A stretch of DNA of 16,152 nucleotides from PNAI01 sp964575715 (GCA_964575715.1 CAZNSG010000130.1:1-16152); one strand, 5' to 3'. Shown: positions 1-7,290, counted from the stretch's first letter. The notes: generated by a model not told the origin, from the sequence alone. Program-made: numbers and translations.

Positions 1-140
1 ACCCCCGATCGTGAAAATCGGGAAAACTACCGCAAAAATCACCGACCCGCGTTCAAATCGACACCAAACAAAATCGCCGCTAACATCATGTATCGCAGGA
101 CTTATTCCCGCTACGCTGCTCGCTTAACCGGACAGTAGTG
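1..140. mobile_element. Probable terminal piece of an insertion sequence (partial)
   Basis: No gene is visible in this stretch, which is more AT-rich than the DNA to its right. Its right end, read on the minus strand, is CACTACTGTCCGGTTAAG. This resembles the terminal inverted repeats of IS4-type (DUF4372-containing) elements as I remember them. The same point is exactly where the neighbouring minus-strand epimerase reading frame stops looking like its family. A transposon end that inserted into and truncated that gene explains both facts. The transposase and the other end would lie left of the window. The IS assignment rests on memory of the end motif and on the broken gene, so it is tentative. 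A different kind of recombination junction would look the same from here. Confidence 0.42.
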
Positions 141-659
141 AATGACGAGATCAAACCACGATCCTCGCCCGCCGCCGAAAAAATCTCCGGCGCGCAGGAT
201 GATCGCGCGCATGCCGCGGTCGCACGCTTCGCGAATGCGCAGCTCCATTTCGACGCGCATTCGGCCCTTGCGCATGGACGGCTGCATCGGGGTGGCCTCA
301 TCGAGCACCGCGGGCATGCCGCGGCCGTAATTCCAGACGCTACCCGGGAACATCAGCGTGGCGCCATTGCTTTCGGCCGCAGCGATGGCCGCATAGGCGA
401 GCGGCAGCGCGTTCTTCCGCCATTCCGTGATGACCGGATTGAACGCATTGAGGACCACGTCGCAGCCGCGCGCGGCCTCGACCGCCTCCTCGCGCGTTAT
501 CGCCTCGACCGCCTCGATGTCGCGCGGCAGGGCACCGGCGCGGCCCGGGCGCACCAGGCCTTTCACATTCCAGCCGGCATCGTGGAATGCTTCGGCCGCC
601 ACATGGCCGAAGCGTCCCGCCGCGCCAAGTACGAGAATACGGCCGCTCATTCGAACCAT
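111..659 (-). pseudogene. NAD(P)-dependent epimerase/reductase, C-terminally truncated
   Basis: The frame encodes the N-terminal Rossmann half of an extended SDR / NAD-dependent epimerase-like protein. It starts MVRMSGRILVLGAAGRFG, a GxxGxxG-type dinucleotide-binding loop after the first beta strand, and continues with the family-like segments VVLNAFNP, MFPGSVWNYG and ILRAGDFFGGGRGSWFDLVI. Proteins of this type are usually about 300 residues or more. Here the frame has only 182 codons, and the last seven residues (HYCPVKRAA region) are encoded by the foreign-looking DNA at 111-140. The substrate-binding C-terminal half is therefore missing, and the product is unlikely to be active. The start could be the ATG at 659 or the one at 650 (MSGRIL), which is the more usual family start. 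Neither has a strong ribosome binding site. The specific substrate cannot be told. Confidence 0.72.
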
Positions 660-709
660 GCCGCCGTCATGATGGCATCGCGCGCCACCTGGTGATAAAG
701 GGCTGAGTG

Positions 710-904
710 ATGTCTAACTTTCTGTCGCAATTCTCTGTCCCACTCGCCATCGGCGCGGTGGCCGTTGTGCTGGTGCTTGGATTGCTCAACATGATGCGCG
801 CGGGCTCTCCCAACACCTCTCAGAAGCTCATGCGCCTCCGGGTACTGCTGCAATTCATTGCCGTCGTCGTCATCATGCTGGCGATCTGGGCCAAATCACA
901 ATGA
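710..904 (+). CDS. Twin-transmembrane protein with HIG1 domain
   Basis: A 64-residue membrane protein starting MSNFLSQF. It has two hydrophobic segments, at about residues 9-27 and 45-61. They are joined by a short polar loop with the HIG1-type pattern GLLNMMRAGSPNTSQKLMRLRVLLQ, in which basic residues sit before the second helix. HIG1 (hypoxia-induced gene 1) proteins in mitochondria associate with respiratory complexes. The small alphaproteobacterial members are thought to be inner-membrane proteins of the same fold, but their role is not established. The ATG at 710 is preferred over the GTG directly before it because of the purine-rich AAAGGG at 697-702, which is well spaced. It is divergent from the truncated epimerase and shows no clear operon partner. 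Confidence 0.82.
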   Translation: MSNFLSQFSVPLAIGAVAVVLVLGLLNMMRAGSPNTSQKLMRLRVLLQFIAVVVIMLAIWAKSQ

Positions 905-976
905 TTCGGCTCACACTGAAAGACAATCCGCCGCCGCGACCGAACCGGGGAGCGCGACCGCACAACCCCCATGCGC

Positions 977-1195
977 TTATCTGGAGGGCGCCGCGCGCAT
1001 ATATTCGACCTTGCCTGGTGCCTGATATTCGACGTTGCCTGGTGACTGACGCTTGAATTTGCGCTTTTTAGCATCGGACAGATCGGTCGCAGTGTTGGCC
1101 TTGGAGGCAACGGCGGTATTCGCGCTGGCGGCCGTACTAGGCGCCGCCGTTGCAACAAGAGACAGGGCCGCGGCAAGCATAATGATATAGCGCAT
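977..1195 (-). CDS. Small secreted basic protein with duplicated PG(N/K)VEY motif
   Basis: A 72-residue protein. The start at 1195 is fixed by a strong AAGGAGAA ribosome binding site at 1201-1208 on the minus strand. The N-terminus MRYIIMLAAALSLVATAAPSTAASA is a typical Sec signal peptide with a likely cleavage near residue 23-25. The mature part is Ala/Thr-rich, then basic (KKRKFKRQ), and ends with an eight-residue tandem duplication, SPGNVEYQAPGKVEYM. The duplication is also visible in the DNA (1001-1020 and 1025-1044, one mismatch). I do not recognise the family. It is probably periplasmic or surface-located. It is divergent from the adenosyltransferase gene. Confidence 0.68.
   Translation of the reverse strand: MRYIIMLAAALSLVATAAPSTAASANTAVASKANTATDLSDAKKRKFKRQSPGNVEYQAPGKVEYMRAAPSR
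1001..1044. repeat. 24-bp tandem repeat, two copies, inside a coding region
   Basis: Positions 1001-1020 and 1025-1044 match over 20 bases with one mismatch (C/G in the middle). The period is 24 bases, so it keeps frame and gives the PGNVEYQA/PGKVEYMR duplication at the C-terminus of the small secreted protein. Confidence 0.85.
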
Positions 1196-1200
1196 CAGAC

Positions 1201-1208
1201 TTCTCCTT
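1201..1208 (-). promoter_or_regulatory. Ribosome binding site fixing the start of the small secreted protein
   Basis: On the minus strand the sequence reads AAGGAGAA, then AGTCTG before the ATG at 1195. It is the best Shine-Dalgarno match in this part of the window. It shows that the upstream extension of the reading frame to 1468 is not used. Confidence 0.75.
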
Positions 1209-1297
1209 CGTTGGTACCGGTTCCAGGTCGGAATTATGCTACGATAAACATCAATCGAAAACGGGAAGTTGATAATTTTCCCCGGATAAAGAACACC

Positions 1298-1858
1298 ATG
1301 GTCGTCTTGAATCGTATCTACACGCGTACCGGCGATGCCGGAACGACCGCGCTTGCCTCCGGCGAACGGCGGCCGAAGTACGATTTGCGGGTGGCAGCCT
1401 ACGGCTCCGTTGATGAAACCAACGCTGCGATCGGGCTGGTAAGGCTGCACACCATAGAACTGCCGCAAATCGACGCCATGCTGGCGCGCATCCAGAACGA
1501 TCTGTTCGATCTCGGCGCCGATCTCTGTTTACCCGGGACCGAGCGTCTGCGCATTGCCGAGGCGCAGGTCACCCGGCTCGAACAGGAAATCGATCTGCTC
1601 AACAAGGAACTCGATCCGCTGCAGTCGTTCGTGTTGCCTGGCGGCAGCACGGCTTCCGCGCATCTTCACCTCGCGCGCACTATCTGCCGCCGCGCCGAGC
1701 GGCTCATCGTCGAGCTCAAGGATAAATCTGGCGAAAACATTTCCTCCACTGCGCTAAAATACGTCAACCGGCTCTCTGATTTTCTGTTTGTCGCCGGCCG
1801 CTACACCAACGACAAGGGCCGGCGCGACGTCCTTTGGGTACCGGGACAAAATCGCTAG
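1298..1858 (+). CDS. pduO: Cob(I)alamin adenosyltransferase, PduO type
   Basis: The 186-residue product has the normal length for the PduO/MMAB family. This enzyme transfers the adenosyl group of ATP to cob(I)alamin to make coenzyme B12 in the cytoplasm. Family marks are the N-terminal nucleotide-binding TRTGDAGTT (residues 9-17), YGSVDETNAAIGL (35-47), NDLFDLGADL (67-76), VLPGGS (112-117), the arginine-rich ICRRAER (129-135) and LKYVNRLSDFLFVAGRY (153-169). The product MVVLNRIYTRTG starts at the ATG at 1298. The frame is open further upstream to 1211, but that extension does not match the family. Adenosylcobalamin would serve mutases such as methylmalonyl-CoA or ethylmalonyl-CoA mutase, none of which lies in this window. 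The stop codon overlaps the start of a palindromic repeat. Confidence 0.93.
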   Translation: MVVLNRIYTRTGDAGTTALASGERRPKYDLRVAAYGSVDETNAAIGLVRLHTIELPQIDAMLARIQNDLFDLGADLCLPGTERLRIAEAQVTRLEQEIDLLNKELDPLQSFVLPGGSTASAHLHLARTICRRAERLIVELKDKSGENISSTALKYVNRLSDFLFVAGRYTNDKGRRDVLWVPGQNR

Positions 1859-1906
1859 AGCATGATCCCGAAAAGTGGGAACCGGTTTTCGGATAAGATC
1901 ATGCTC
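1858..1906. repeat. Palindromic interspersed repeat element
   Basis: The ends GAGCATGATC (1858-1867) and GATCATGCTC (1897-1906) are perfect 10-base inverted repeats. Between them the halves CCCGAAAA and TTTTCGG can also pair around GTGGGAACCGG. The whole 49-base unit would fold into a long hairpin in DNA or RNA. I recognise it as a form of a short repeat found many times in Bradyrhizobium and related genomes. It begins on the last base of the adenosyltransferase stop codon and lies 29 bases before the rhomboid gene, so it could act as a transcript-end or mRNA-stability structure. It lacks the T-run of a normal terminator. Confidence 0.8.
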
Positions 1907-1935
1907 AAACAAAGCGCCGTCAGGGAACAACAGCA

Positions 1936-2691
1936 ATGGTGATGCCGCTTTGGGATGAAAATCCCTTCACGAAGCCCACAAAGCCGTGGGTGACGTGGGG
2001 CATTATCGCGTTGAATATTGTCGTCTTCATGGTGCAGGTGGGATCCGGCACCGATGCTGAGGATGCCATCATCCGGGTCTATGCGCTCGTTCCGGCGGCG
2101 ATCTCAAACCAGAATACGCTGGCCGGAATCATTCCGGCCGATCTGCCTCTCGTGACCTACATGTTCCTCCACGCCGATATCTTTCACCTATTAAGCAACA
2201 TGATTTTTTTGTTCGTGTTCGGCGACGACATCGAAGAAGCGATGGGGGCGGTGCGCTTCTTTGTGTTCTATCTTCTTTGCGGCATCGGTGGCGCACTTGC
2301 ATTCACTTTGAGCGATCCGCAATCGTTAGTTCCCCTGGTCGGCGCATCTGCGGCGATTTCGGGCATCATTGGCGCCTATGTGATGCTGCGGCCGTGCGCG
2401 AAGATCAGGGTTCTGCTGTCCTACTTTGTGGTCAAGCTCGCCGCGTTCTGGGTCATCGGCGCTTGGGCGGTTTTGCAGTTTTTCCAGCTTGCAGTTCAAT
2501 CCGACGATGGAGTGGCCTACTGGGGTCATATCGGTGGTCTTATCGCGGGTGTCGCATTGTTTCCGCTGATGCGCCGGCCGGGTGTTGAACTGTTTGAGTG
2601 CATCGAACCTCGGGAAGCGCCGGCTGGCAAACAAACGATGCCTGATTCGTCTGGCTTGCCAGGCGCCCCGCGCGAACCCACTGTACGTTGA
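1936..2691 (+). CDS. Rhomboid-family intramembrane serine protease
   Basis: A 251-residue polytopic membrane protein. Rhomboids cut substrate membrane helices inside the bilayer. The family marks are TYMFLHADIFHLLSNMIFLFVFGDDIE (about 74-100, with His79, His84 and Asn88), a GAS catalytic motif with nucleophile Ser138 in VGASAAISGIIGAY, and the catalytic His198 in YWGHIGGLIAGV. About six hydrophobic segments are visible. The residue after the nucleophile is Ala rather than the common Gly of GxSG. The C-terminal tail (about 215-251) is polar and not family-like. The ATG at 1936 has a modest AGGGA upstream; an in-frame ATG two codons later is also possible. The physiological substrate cannot be inferred. 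Confidence 0.92.
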   Translation: MVMPLWDENPFTKPTKPWVTWGIIALNIVVFMVQVGSGTDAEDAIIRVYALVPAAISNQNTLAGIIPADLPLVTYMFLHADIFHLLSNMIFLFVFGDDIEEAMGAVRFFVFYLLCGIGGALAFTLSDPQSLVPLVGASAAISGIIGAYVMLRPCAKIRVLLSYFVVKLAAFWVIGAWAVLQFFQLAVQSDDGVAYWGHIGGLIAGVALFPLMRRPGVELFECIEPREAPAGKQTMPDSSGLPGAPREPTVR

Positions 2692-2741
2692 CATCTGCTC
2701 GGCGCGGCCAGTACGTTGCCGCGCTTTGTTTTGGGGGCCCG

Positions 2742-3491
2742 ATGAAAATCCTCGTACCCGTCAAGCGGGTGGTCGACAAAGACATCAAGATTCGCGTTAA
2801 AGCGGACGGATCGGGCGTCGAGCTCGCCAACGTGAAAATGTCGATGAATCCGTTTGACGAGATTGCCGTCGAAGAGGCGATCAGGCTTAAAGAGGCCGGT
2901 AAGGCTACGGAGATCATCGCAGTCTCCATCGGGCCGCAGCAAGCCGCCGAAACGATTCGCACCGCGCTCGCTATGGGCGCCGACCGCGGCATCCTGGTGA
3001 AAGCCGATGGCTACGTCGAGCCGCTCGCGGTCGCCAAGATCCTCAAGGGCGTGATCGATGCCGAGAAGCCTGGCCTCGTCATCATGGGCAAGCAGGCGAT
3101 CGACGACGACTGCAACCAGACCGGCCAGATGCTGGCCGCGCTCACTGGCTGGCCGCAGGGCACGTTCGCCTCCAAGCTTGTGATCGACGGCAGCGATGTT
3201 TCCGTCACACGCGAGGTCGACGGCGGCTTGCAGACGGTCAAGCTCAAAGGCCCCGCGATCGTCACCACCGATCTACGCCTCAACGAGCCGCGCTACGCTT
3301 CGCTGCCGAATATCATGAAGGCGAAAAAGAAACCGATCGATGAAAAAACCCCTGACGCCTACGGCGTCGACATCAAGCCGCGCCTCGAAGTGCTCAAGAC
3401 CGTCGAACCGGCAGGGCGCAATGCCGGCGTTAAAGTCAAATCGGCCGCCGAACTCGTTAGCAAGCTCAAGGACGCGGGAGTGCTAGGATGA
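2742..3491 (+). CDS. etfB: Electron transfer flavoprotein, beta subunit
   Basis: The 249-residue product has the standard EtfB length. With EtfA it forms the soluble FAD/AMP heterodimer that takes electrons from acyl-CoA and other dehydrogenases and passes them to ETF:quinone oxidoreductase. Diagnostic segments are MKILVPVKRVVD at the start, NPFDEIAVEEAIRLKE (36-51), LVIMGKQAIDDDCNQTGQMLA (112-132), the AMP-binding face of the protein, and the signature VTREVDGGLQTVKLKGPAIVTTDLRLNEPRYASLPNIMKAKKK (155-197), which includes the dehydrogenase recognition loop. The start at 2742 is the conserved family start and follows a G-run at 2733-2736. Its TGA overlaps the etfA ATG by four bases (ATGA), so the two are translationally coupled. 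Confidence 0.97.
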   Translation: MKILVPVKRVVDKDIKIRVKADGSGVELANVKMSMNPFDEIAVEEAIRLKEAGKATEIIAVSIGPQQAAETIRTALAMGADRGILVKADGYVEPLAVAKILKGVIDAEKPGLVIMGKQAIDDDCNQTGQMLAALTGWPQGTFASKLVIDGSDVSVTREVDGGLQTVKLKGPAIVTTDLRLNEPRYASLPNIMKAKKKPIDEKTPDAYGVDIKPRLEVLKTVEPAGRNAGVKVKSAAELVSKLKDAGVLG

Positions 3492-4432
3492 CGACGCTCC
3501 TGCTGGCTGAGCACGACAACAAGGTACTCAAGGACGCCACCAACAAGGCAATGACCGCCGCCAAGGCGCTAGGGGCGCCGGTGCACATTCTGGTCGCGGG
3601 CAAGGACTGCAAAGCAGTGGCGGATGCCGCTGCCATGCTCGATGGTGTGCAGAAAGTGCTGCTCGTGGATGCCATGACCTATCAGCATGGGTTGGCCGAA
3701 CCGCTGGCGGCACTCATTGTTTCGCTCGCGGGCCCCTACGAAGCGATCCTCGCGCCCTCGACCACCAATGGAAAGAATATCATGCCGCGGGTCGCGGCCT
3801 TGCTCGATGTGATGCAGGTGTCCGAAATCATCAAGGTGGTTTCTCCCGACACATTCGAGCGGCCGATCTACGCCGGAAACGCCATCCAGACGGTAAGATC
3901 GAGGGATTCCAAGAAGGTCATTACCGTTCGTACAGCTTCGTTCCCCGTCACCGGCACGGGCGGATCGGCACCAGTCGAGCCGGTCAGCGCGGCCCCCGAT
4001 CCCGGCATCTCGTCGTTCGTGGGCGAAGAACTCTCCAAGAACGACCGGCCGGAGTTGACCTCGGCCAAGATCATCATTTCCGGCGGCCGGGCGATGCAAA
4101 GCCGGGAGAACTTTGCGAAATATATCGAACCGGTCGCCGACAAGCTCGGCGCTGGCGTGGGCGCCTCACGCGCGGCGGTCGATGCCGGCTATGCGCCGAA
4201 CGACTTGCAGGTCGGTCAGACCGGCAAGGTCGTGGCGCCCGAACTCTACATCGCGGTGGGAATTTCCGGCGCGATCCAGCACCTCGCGGGCATGAAGGAT
4301 TCCAAGGTAATCGTCGCCATCAACAAAGATGAAGAGGCGCCGATCTTCCAGGTCGCCGATTACGGTCTGGTCGCCGACCTCTATCAAGCGCTGCCGGAAC
4401 TGGACGCCGAATTGGCGAAGATCAAGCGCTGA
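3488..4432 (+). CDS. etfA: Electron transfer flavoprotein, alpha subunit
   Basis: The 314-residue product has normal EtfA length. The N-terminal domain is ETF-like (MTTLLLAEHDNKVLKDATNKA). The C-terminal FAD-binding domain carries GASRAAVDAGY (225-235), VGQTGKVVAPELYIAVGISGAIQHLAGM (242-269) and INKDEEAPIFQVADYGLVADL (278-298). These segments hold the flavin, including the conserved Arg, the Ser/Thr-Gln loop and the Asp. It overlaps etfB by four bases and is followed after 32 bases by the hydroxyacyl-CoA dehydrogenase gene. The three are probably one operon. Confidence 0.97.
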   Translation: MTTLLLAEHDNKVLKDATNKAMTAAKALGAPVHILVAGKDCKAVADAAAMLDGVQKVLLVDAMTYQHGLAEPLAALIVSLAGPYEAILAPSTTNGKNIMPRVAALLDVMQVSEIIKVVSPDTFERPIYAGNAIQTVRSRDSKKVITVRTASFPVTGTGGSAPVEPVSAAPDPGISSFVGEELSKNDRPELTSAKIIISGGRAMQSRENFAKYIEPVADKLGAGVGASRAAVDAGYAPNDLQVGQTGKVVAPELYIAVGISGAIQHLAGMKDSKVIVAINKDEEAPIFQVADYGLVADLYQALPELDAELAKIKR

Positions 4433-4464
4433 CAAACTGCTATTATAGGAATTGGATTAGCACC

Positions 4465-5346
4465 ATGGCGCACAGCATCAAGAAAGTCGGCGTGATCGGC
4501 GCGGGGCAGATGGGCAACGGCATTGCCCACGTCTGCGCGCTCGCAGGCTTTTCGGTTATGCTCAACGATGTCTCGCCCGCGCGCGCCAGAGAAGCGATCG
4601 CCACCATCAACGGCAACATGGCGCGCCAGGTCAGCCGCAAGCGCATCACCGACGACGATCGCCAGGCGGCGCTCAAGCGCATCTCCCCGGCGGACAACTT
4701 CGAAGCGCTTTCCGATTGCGATCTCGTGATCGAGGCGGCCACCGAGAAGGAGGACGTCAAGCGCAAGATATTCGCCGAGCTGTGTCCGGCGCTCAAGCCC
4801 GACGCGATCATCGCCACCAATACGTCATCGATCTCGATCACGCGGCTTGCCTCATCGACCGACCGGCCGGAGAAATTCATCGGCATCCATTTCATGAATC
4901 CGGTGCCGCTGATGGAGCTGGTCGAGCTCATTCGCGGCATTGCCACTGACGACGCGACCTTCGAGACCTCCAAGGCGTTTGTCGCAAAGCTCAACAAGAC
5001 CATCGCCGTGGCCGAGGATTTCCCCGCCTTCATTGTCAACCGCATCCTCATGCCGATGATTAATGAGGCGATCTATGCGCTTTACGAAGGCGTGGGCAAT
5101 GTAGCGGCCATCGACACTGCCATGCGGCTTGGCGCGCACCATCCGATGGGACCGCTGGAGCTTGCCGATTTCATCGGGCTCGATACCTGCCTCTCGGTCA
5201 TGCAGGTCCTGCATGAGGGTCTGGCGGATTCCAAGTACCGCCCGTGCCCACTTCTGGTGAAATACGTTGAGGCCGGTTGGCTCGGGCGCAAGACCAATCG
5301 CGGATTCTACGACTATCGCGGCGAAAAGCCGGTTCCAACGCGATAA
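4465..5346 (+). CDS. hbdA: 3-hydroxybutyryl-CoA dehydrogenase
   Basis: The 293-residue single-function 3-hydroxyacyl-CoA dehydrogenase interconverts acetoacetyl-CoA and 3-hydroxybutyryl-CoA with NAD(P)H. The N-terminal Rossmann domain has GAGQMG (12-17). Catalytic His142 and Glu154 form the dyad in IHFMNPVPLMELVE. Ser121 and Asn192 are at the expected active-site positions, 21 before and 50 after the His. The C-terminal domain ends with LVKYVEAGWLGRKTNRGFYDY, which is typical. It lies 32 bases after etfA in the same direction, so its reaction belongs with ETF-linked short-chain acyl-CoA oxidation or with acetoacetyl-CoA/PHB metabolism. The symbol is by function; paaH and mmgB are names for close relatives. 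Confidence 0.93.
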   Translation: MAHSIKKVGVIGAGQMGNGIAHVCALAGFSVMLNDVSPARAREAIATINGNMARQVSRKRITDDDRQAALKRISPADNFEALSDCDLVIEAATEKEDVKRKIFAELCPALKPDAIIATNTSSISITRLASSTDRPEKFIGIHFMNPVPLMELVELIRGIATDDATFETSKAFVAKLNKTIAVAEDFPAFIVNRILMPMINEAIYALYEGVGNVAAIDTAMRLGAHHPMGPLELADFIGLDTCLSVMQVLHEGLADSKYRPCPLLVKYVEAGWLGRKTNRGFYDYRGEKPVPTR

Positions 5347-5448
5347 TTGGCGCCGGGCAAGCGGCTCGACACGCTTACGGGAAATTAACGGCTCAAGCGC
5401 AATTTTGGTACGCGGCCGGCAGGGGACGGTGGCGTGTAAATTGAGTGA

Positions 5449-5655
5449 ATGTCCATGGATATTGCTTCCATCGCATCCGCAATTATTGGCGCCCAGGTCG
5501 GCCAGGCGCAGCTCGCCGTTGCGGCAAAAATTTTAAAGATGAATGCCGAGCAGGGGGCATCCGTGGTCAAGCTGCTCGATGCCGCGCAGGCCAATTTCAA
5601 CAATCTCGCCAACGTCGCCGCCGGCATCGGAACCAATCTCGACATCTCTGCCTAA
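5449..5655 (+). CDS. YjfB-family putative motility protein
   Basis: A 68-residue protein reading MSMDIASIASAIIGAQVGQAQLAVAAKILKMNA at the start and ending ANVAAGIGTNLDISA. It matches the small YjfB-like family labelled 'putative motility protein'. It is short, helical, rich in Ala and Gln, has no signal peptide, and ends in a conserved NLDIS-like tail. The function is unproven, and the family name rests on genetic context in other bacteria. No flagellar gene is in this window. The family usually starts at MDI, so the ATG at 5455 is as plausible as the one at 5449. Only a weak GAG at 5443-5445 serves as a ribosome binding site. Confidence 0.75.
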   Translation: MSMDIASIASAIIGAQVGQAQLAVAAKILKMNAEQGASVVKLLDAAQANFNNLANVAAGIGTNLDISA

Positions 5656-5862
5656 GGCCGCGGGCGAGCATCCACGCGCGCATCGCGCCAGCACTTCGGT
5701 GATCCGGTTTATTGATCCCGCACAAGGGCTTGGTCGCATTAACCCTTTACGTTTTCCCTCATCTAAAAATCTTCCCGACCCACGTTGTAGAGCGCCTACC
5801 CGTTAGGTTAATATTGTCTTGCCTGAAAACAGAAAACTGTAGGGCAGGTACAGGGGCGTCGC
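5656..5862. other. Intergenic region upstream of the cell-wall hydrolase
   Basis: A 207-base gap, more AT-rich in its right half (about 5730-5840). It probably holds the promoter of the hydrolase gene. TTAACC at 5739-5744 and GGTTAA at 5806-5811 are single CtrA-like half-sites without the second half at the right spacing. No hairpin followed by a T-run is visible. I can support no specific site here. Confidence 0.4.
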
Positions 5863-7137
5863 GTGCGTACGAGTTGTGTGAGCCGGGGTGGTATTTGCCG
5901 TCCGGTCGGACGAAAAATCATCCGAGGCGTTATCGCGAACAGTGCGTGCGCGGCGGCCATCATGGCTGCGCTTGGCGCTCCGGCAGTTATTGGCGCGAAT
6001 TCTTCCGCAGCACCGTTGATCGTTCCCAGTTTCGAAGCTGGATTGAAGTTTGGGGCGCATCTCGGCAGCACCAATGACCGTGTTCAGAATGGATCGATGA
6101 TCGCGCCGTCACGCGCGATGATATTGTTTGCGGAATTAGATGCCTTGCCTTCCCAACCATTGGCGTCACAGCAGGCAGTGACCGAAGCTACGCCGCCGGC
6201 GACGAATTCCATTCCGGCACCGGTCGCAAGCGAAAGCCCTGCGTCCTCCCCGGAGCTAGGCTCCGTCCCGGATTCGCAGCCGAACCTCTCCTCGACCCAG
6301 ACCCCCGCGCCGGAAGCCGCCCAGGCCATTGTCGAGATCAAGCCTCCTCCGCCGCCTCCGCCCCCGACCCCGGCGGAATTGCTTGGCCTCACCGGCAAGG
6401 ACCGCGCAAGGCACGAGAAATGCCTCGCCAATGCCATCTATTTTGAGGCGCGGGGCGAACCGTTGCGCGGGCAAATCGCGGTTGCTCAGGTGGTCATGAA
6501 TCGGGTTTTTTCCCCGTATTATCCGAACGATGTCTGCTCGGTCGTTTATCAGAACGCCCACATGCATCTTTCCTGCCAGTTCACATTTGCCTGCGACGGC
6601 AAGAGCAAGGCGATCACCGAACGCGGCGCCTGGTGGCGCGCACAGCGCATCGCGAAACAGACACTTGACGGCAAGGTCTGGGTGGCTGCTGTCGCCAAGT
6701 CGACCCATTACCACGCCTTCTATGTCAAACCGAATTGGGTTGCGGAAATGAAGAAGATGTTCCGCTATGGCGTGCACATTTTCTACCGCCCGCACCGGTG
6801 GGGCGACGGCGTGCGCGAAGCCGGTTGGGTAACGCCTGCGCTAGCGGCAAACAGCCAACCGCAGAGCGGGCCGCAACCGGTAAGCATTCAGGCTACGCCG
6901 CAATCGGCAAGCAGCAATACAAAGCCGCTACCGACGAATAATAATGCGGCAAAGCCATCGCCGACCAGCAATGAGGCGAAGCCGATACCGACGAGCGTGC
7001 AGGCAAAGCTGCTGCCGGCACAGGCAAAGATCATTCCAACGGCCAGCCAGACGAAGCCGCCGGCAACGGGCAGCCAAGTCAAGCGCTCGCCGTCCGGCAG
7101 CCAGACAAAGCCCGTGCCGGGAGTGTCGACGCAATAA
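5863..7137 (+). CDS. SleB-type cell wall hydrolase with proline-rich linker and KP-repeat tail
   Basis: A 424-residue protein with three parts. Residues 1-50 hold a basic start and a hydrophobic segment (VIANSACAAAIMAALGAPAVIGA), consistent with a signal peptide or anchor. Residues 100-172 form a Pro/Ala/Ser-rich linker ending in eight consecutive prolines. Residues 174-310 are a Hydrolase_2 (SleB) domain with AIYFEARGEPLRGQIAVAQVVMNRV, in which Glu195 is the likely catalytic acid, plus DVCSVVYQ and THYHAFYVKPNW. The tail from about 350 is a series of eight to ten-residue units of the form xxKPxPTxx. Family members are lytic-transglycosylase-like peptidoglycan enzymes of the envelope. The GTG start at 5863 has AGGGGC upstream at good spacing. 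The tail may bind the wall or span the periplasm. Confidence 0.88.
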   Translation: MRTSCVSRGGICRPVGRKIIRGVIANSACAAAIMAALGAPAVIGANSSAAPLIVPSFEAGLKFGAHLGSTNDRVQNGSMIAPSRAMILFAELDALPSQPLASQQAVTEATPPATNSIPAPVASESPASSPELGSVPDSQPNLSSTQTPAPEAAQAIVEIKPPPPPPPPTPAELLGLTGKDRARHEKCLANAIYFEARGEPLRGQIAVAQVVMNRVFSPYYPNDVCSVVYQNAHMHLSCQFTFACDGKSKAITERGAWWRAQRIAKQTLDGKVWVAAVAKSTHYHAFYVKPNWVAEMKKMFRYGVHIFYRPHRWGDGVREAGWVTPALAANSQPQSGPQPVSIQATPQSASSNTKPLPTNNNAAKPSPTSNEAKPIPTSVQAKLLPAQAKIIPTASQTKPPATGSQVKRSPSGSQTKPVPGVSTQ

Positions 7138-7290
7138 CGCGAACTGACCTCACTGCGCGGCGCTGCCTGAAAATATCAAAGCGGCATGACCCAAAATTCG
7201 ATGCGGCATTACATGCTATGGTGCGGCCGATCGCCTTGCTATGACGGACCCAAATCCCTAATCTGGTTTGCGTCATTCGCGCCAAATGGG

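Noticed and set aside
5735..5815. TTAACC-like motifs that suggested a CtrA binding site upstream of the cell-wall hydrolase.
   Set aside because: Only isolated half-sites are present. The two halves are not spaced seven bases apart as in the full TTAA-N7-TTAA site.
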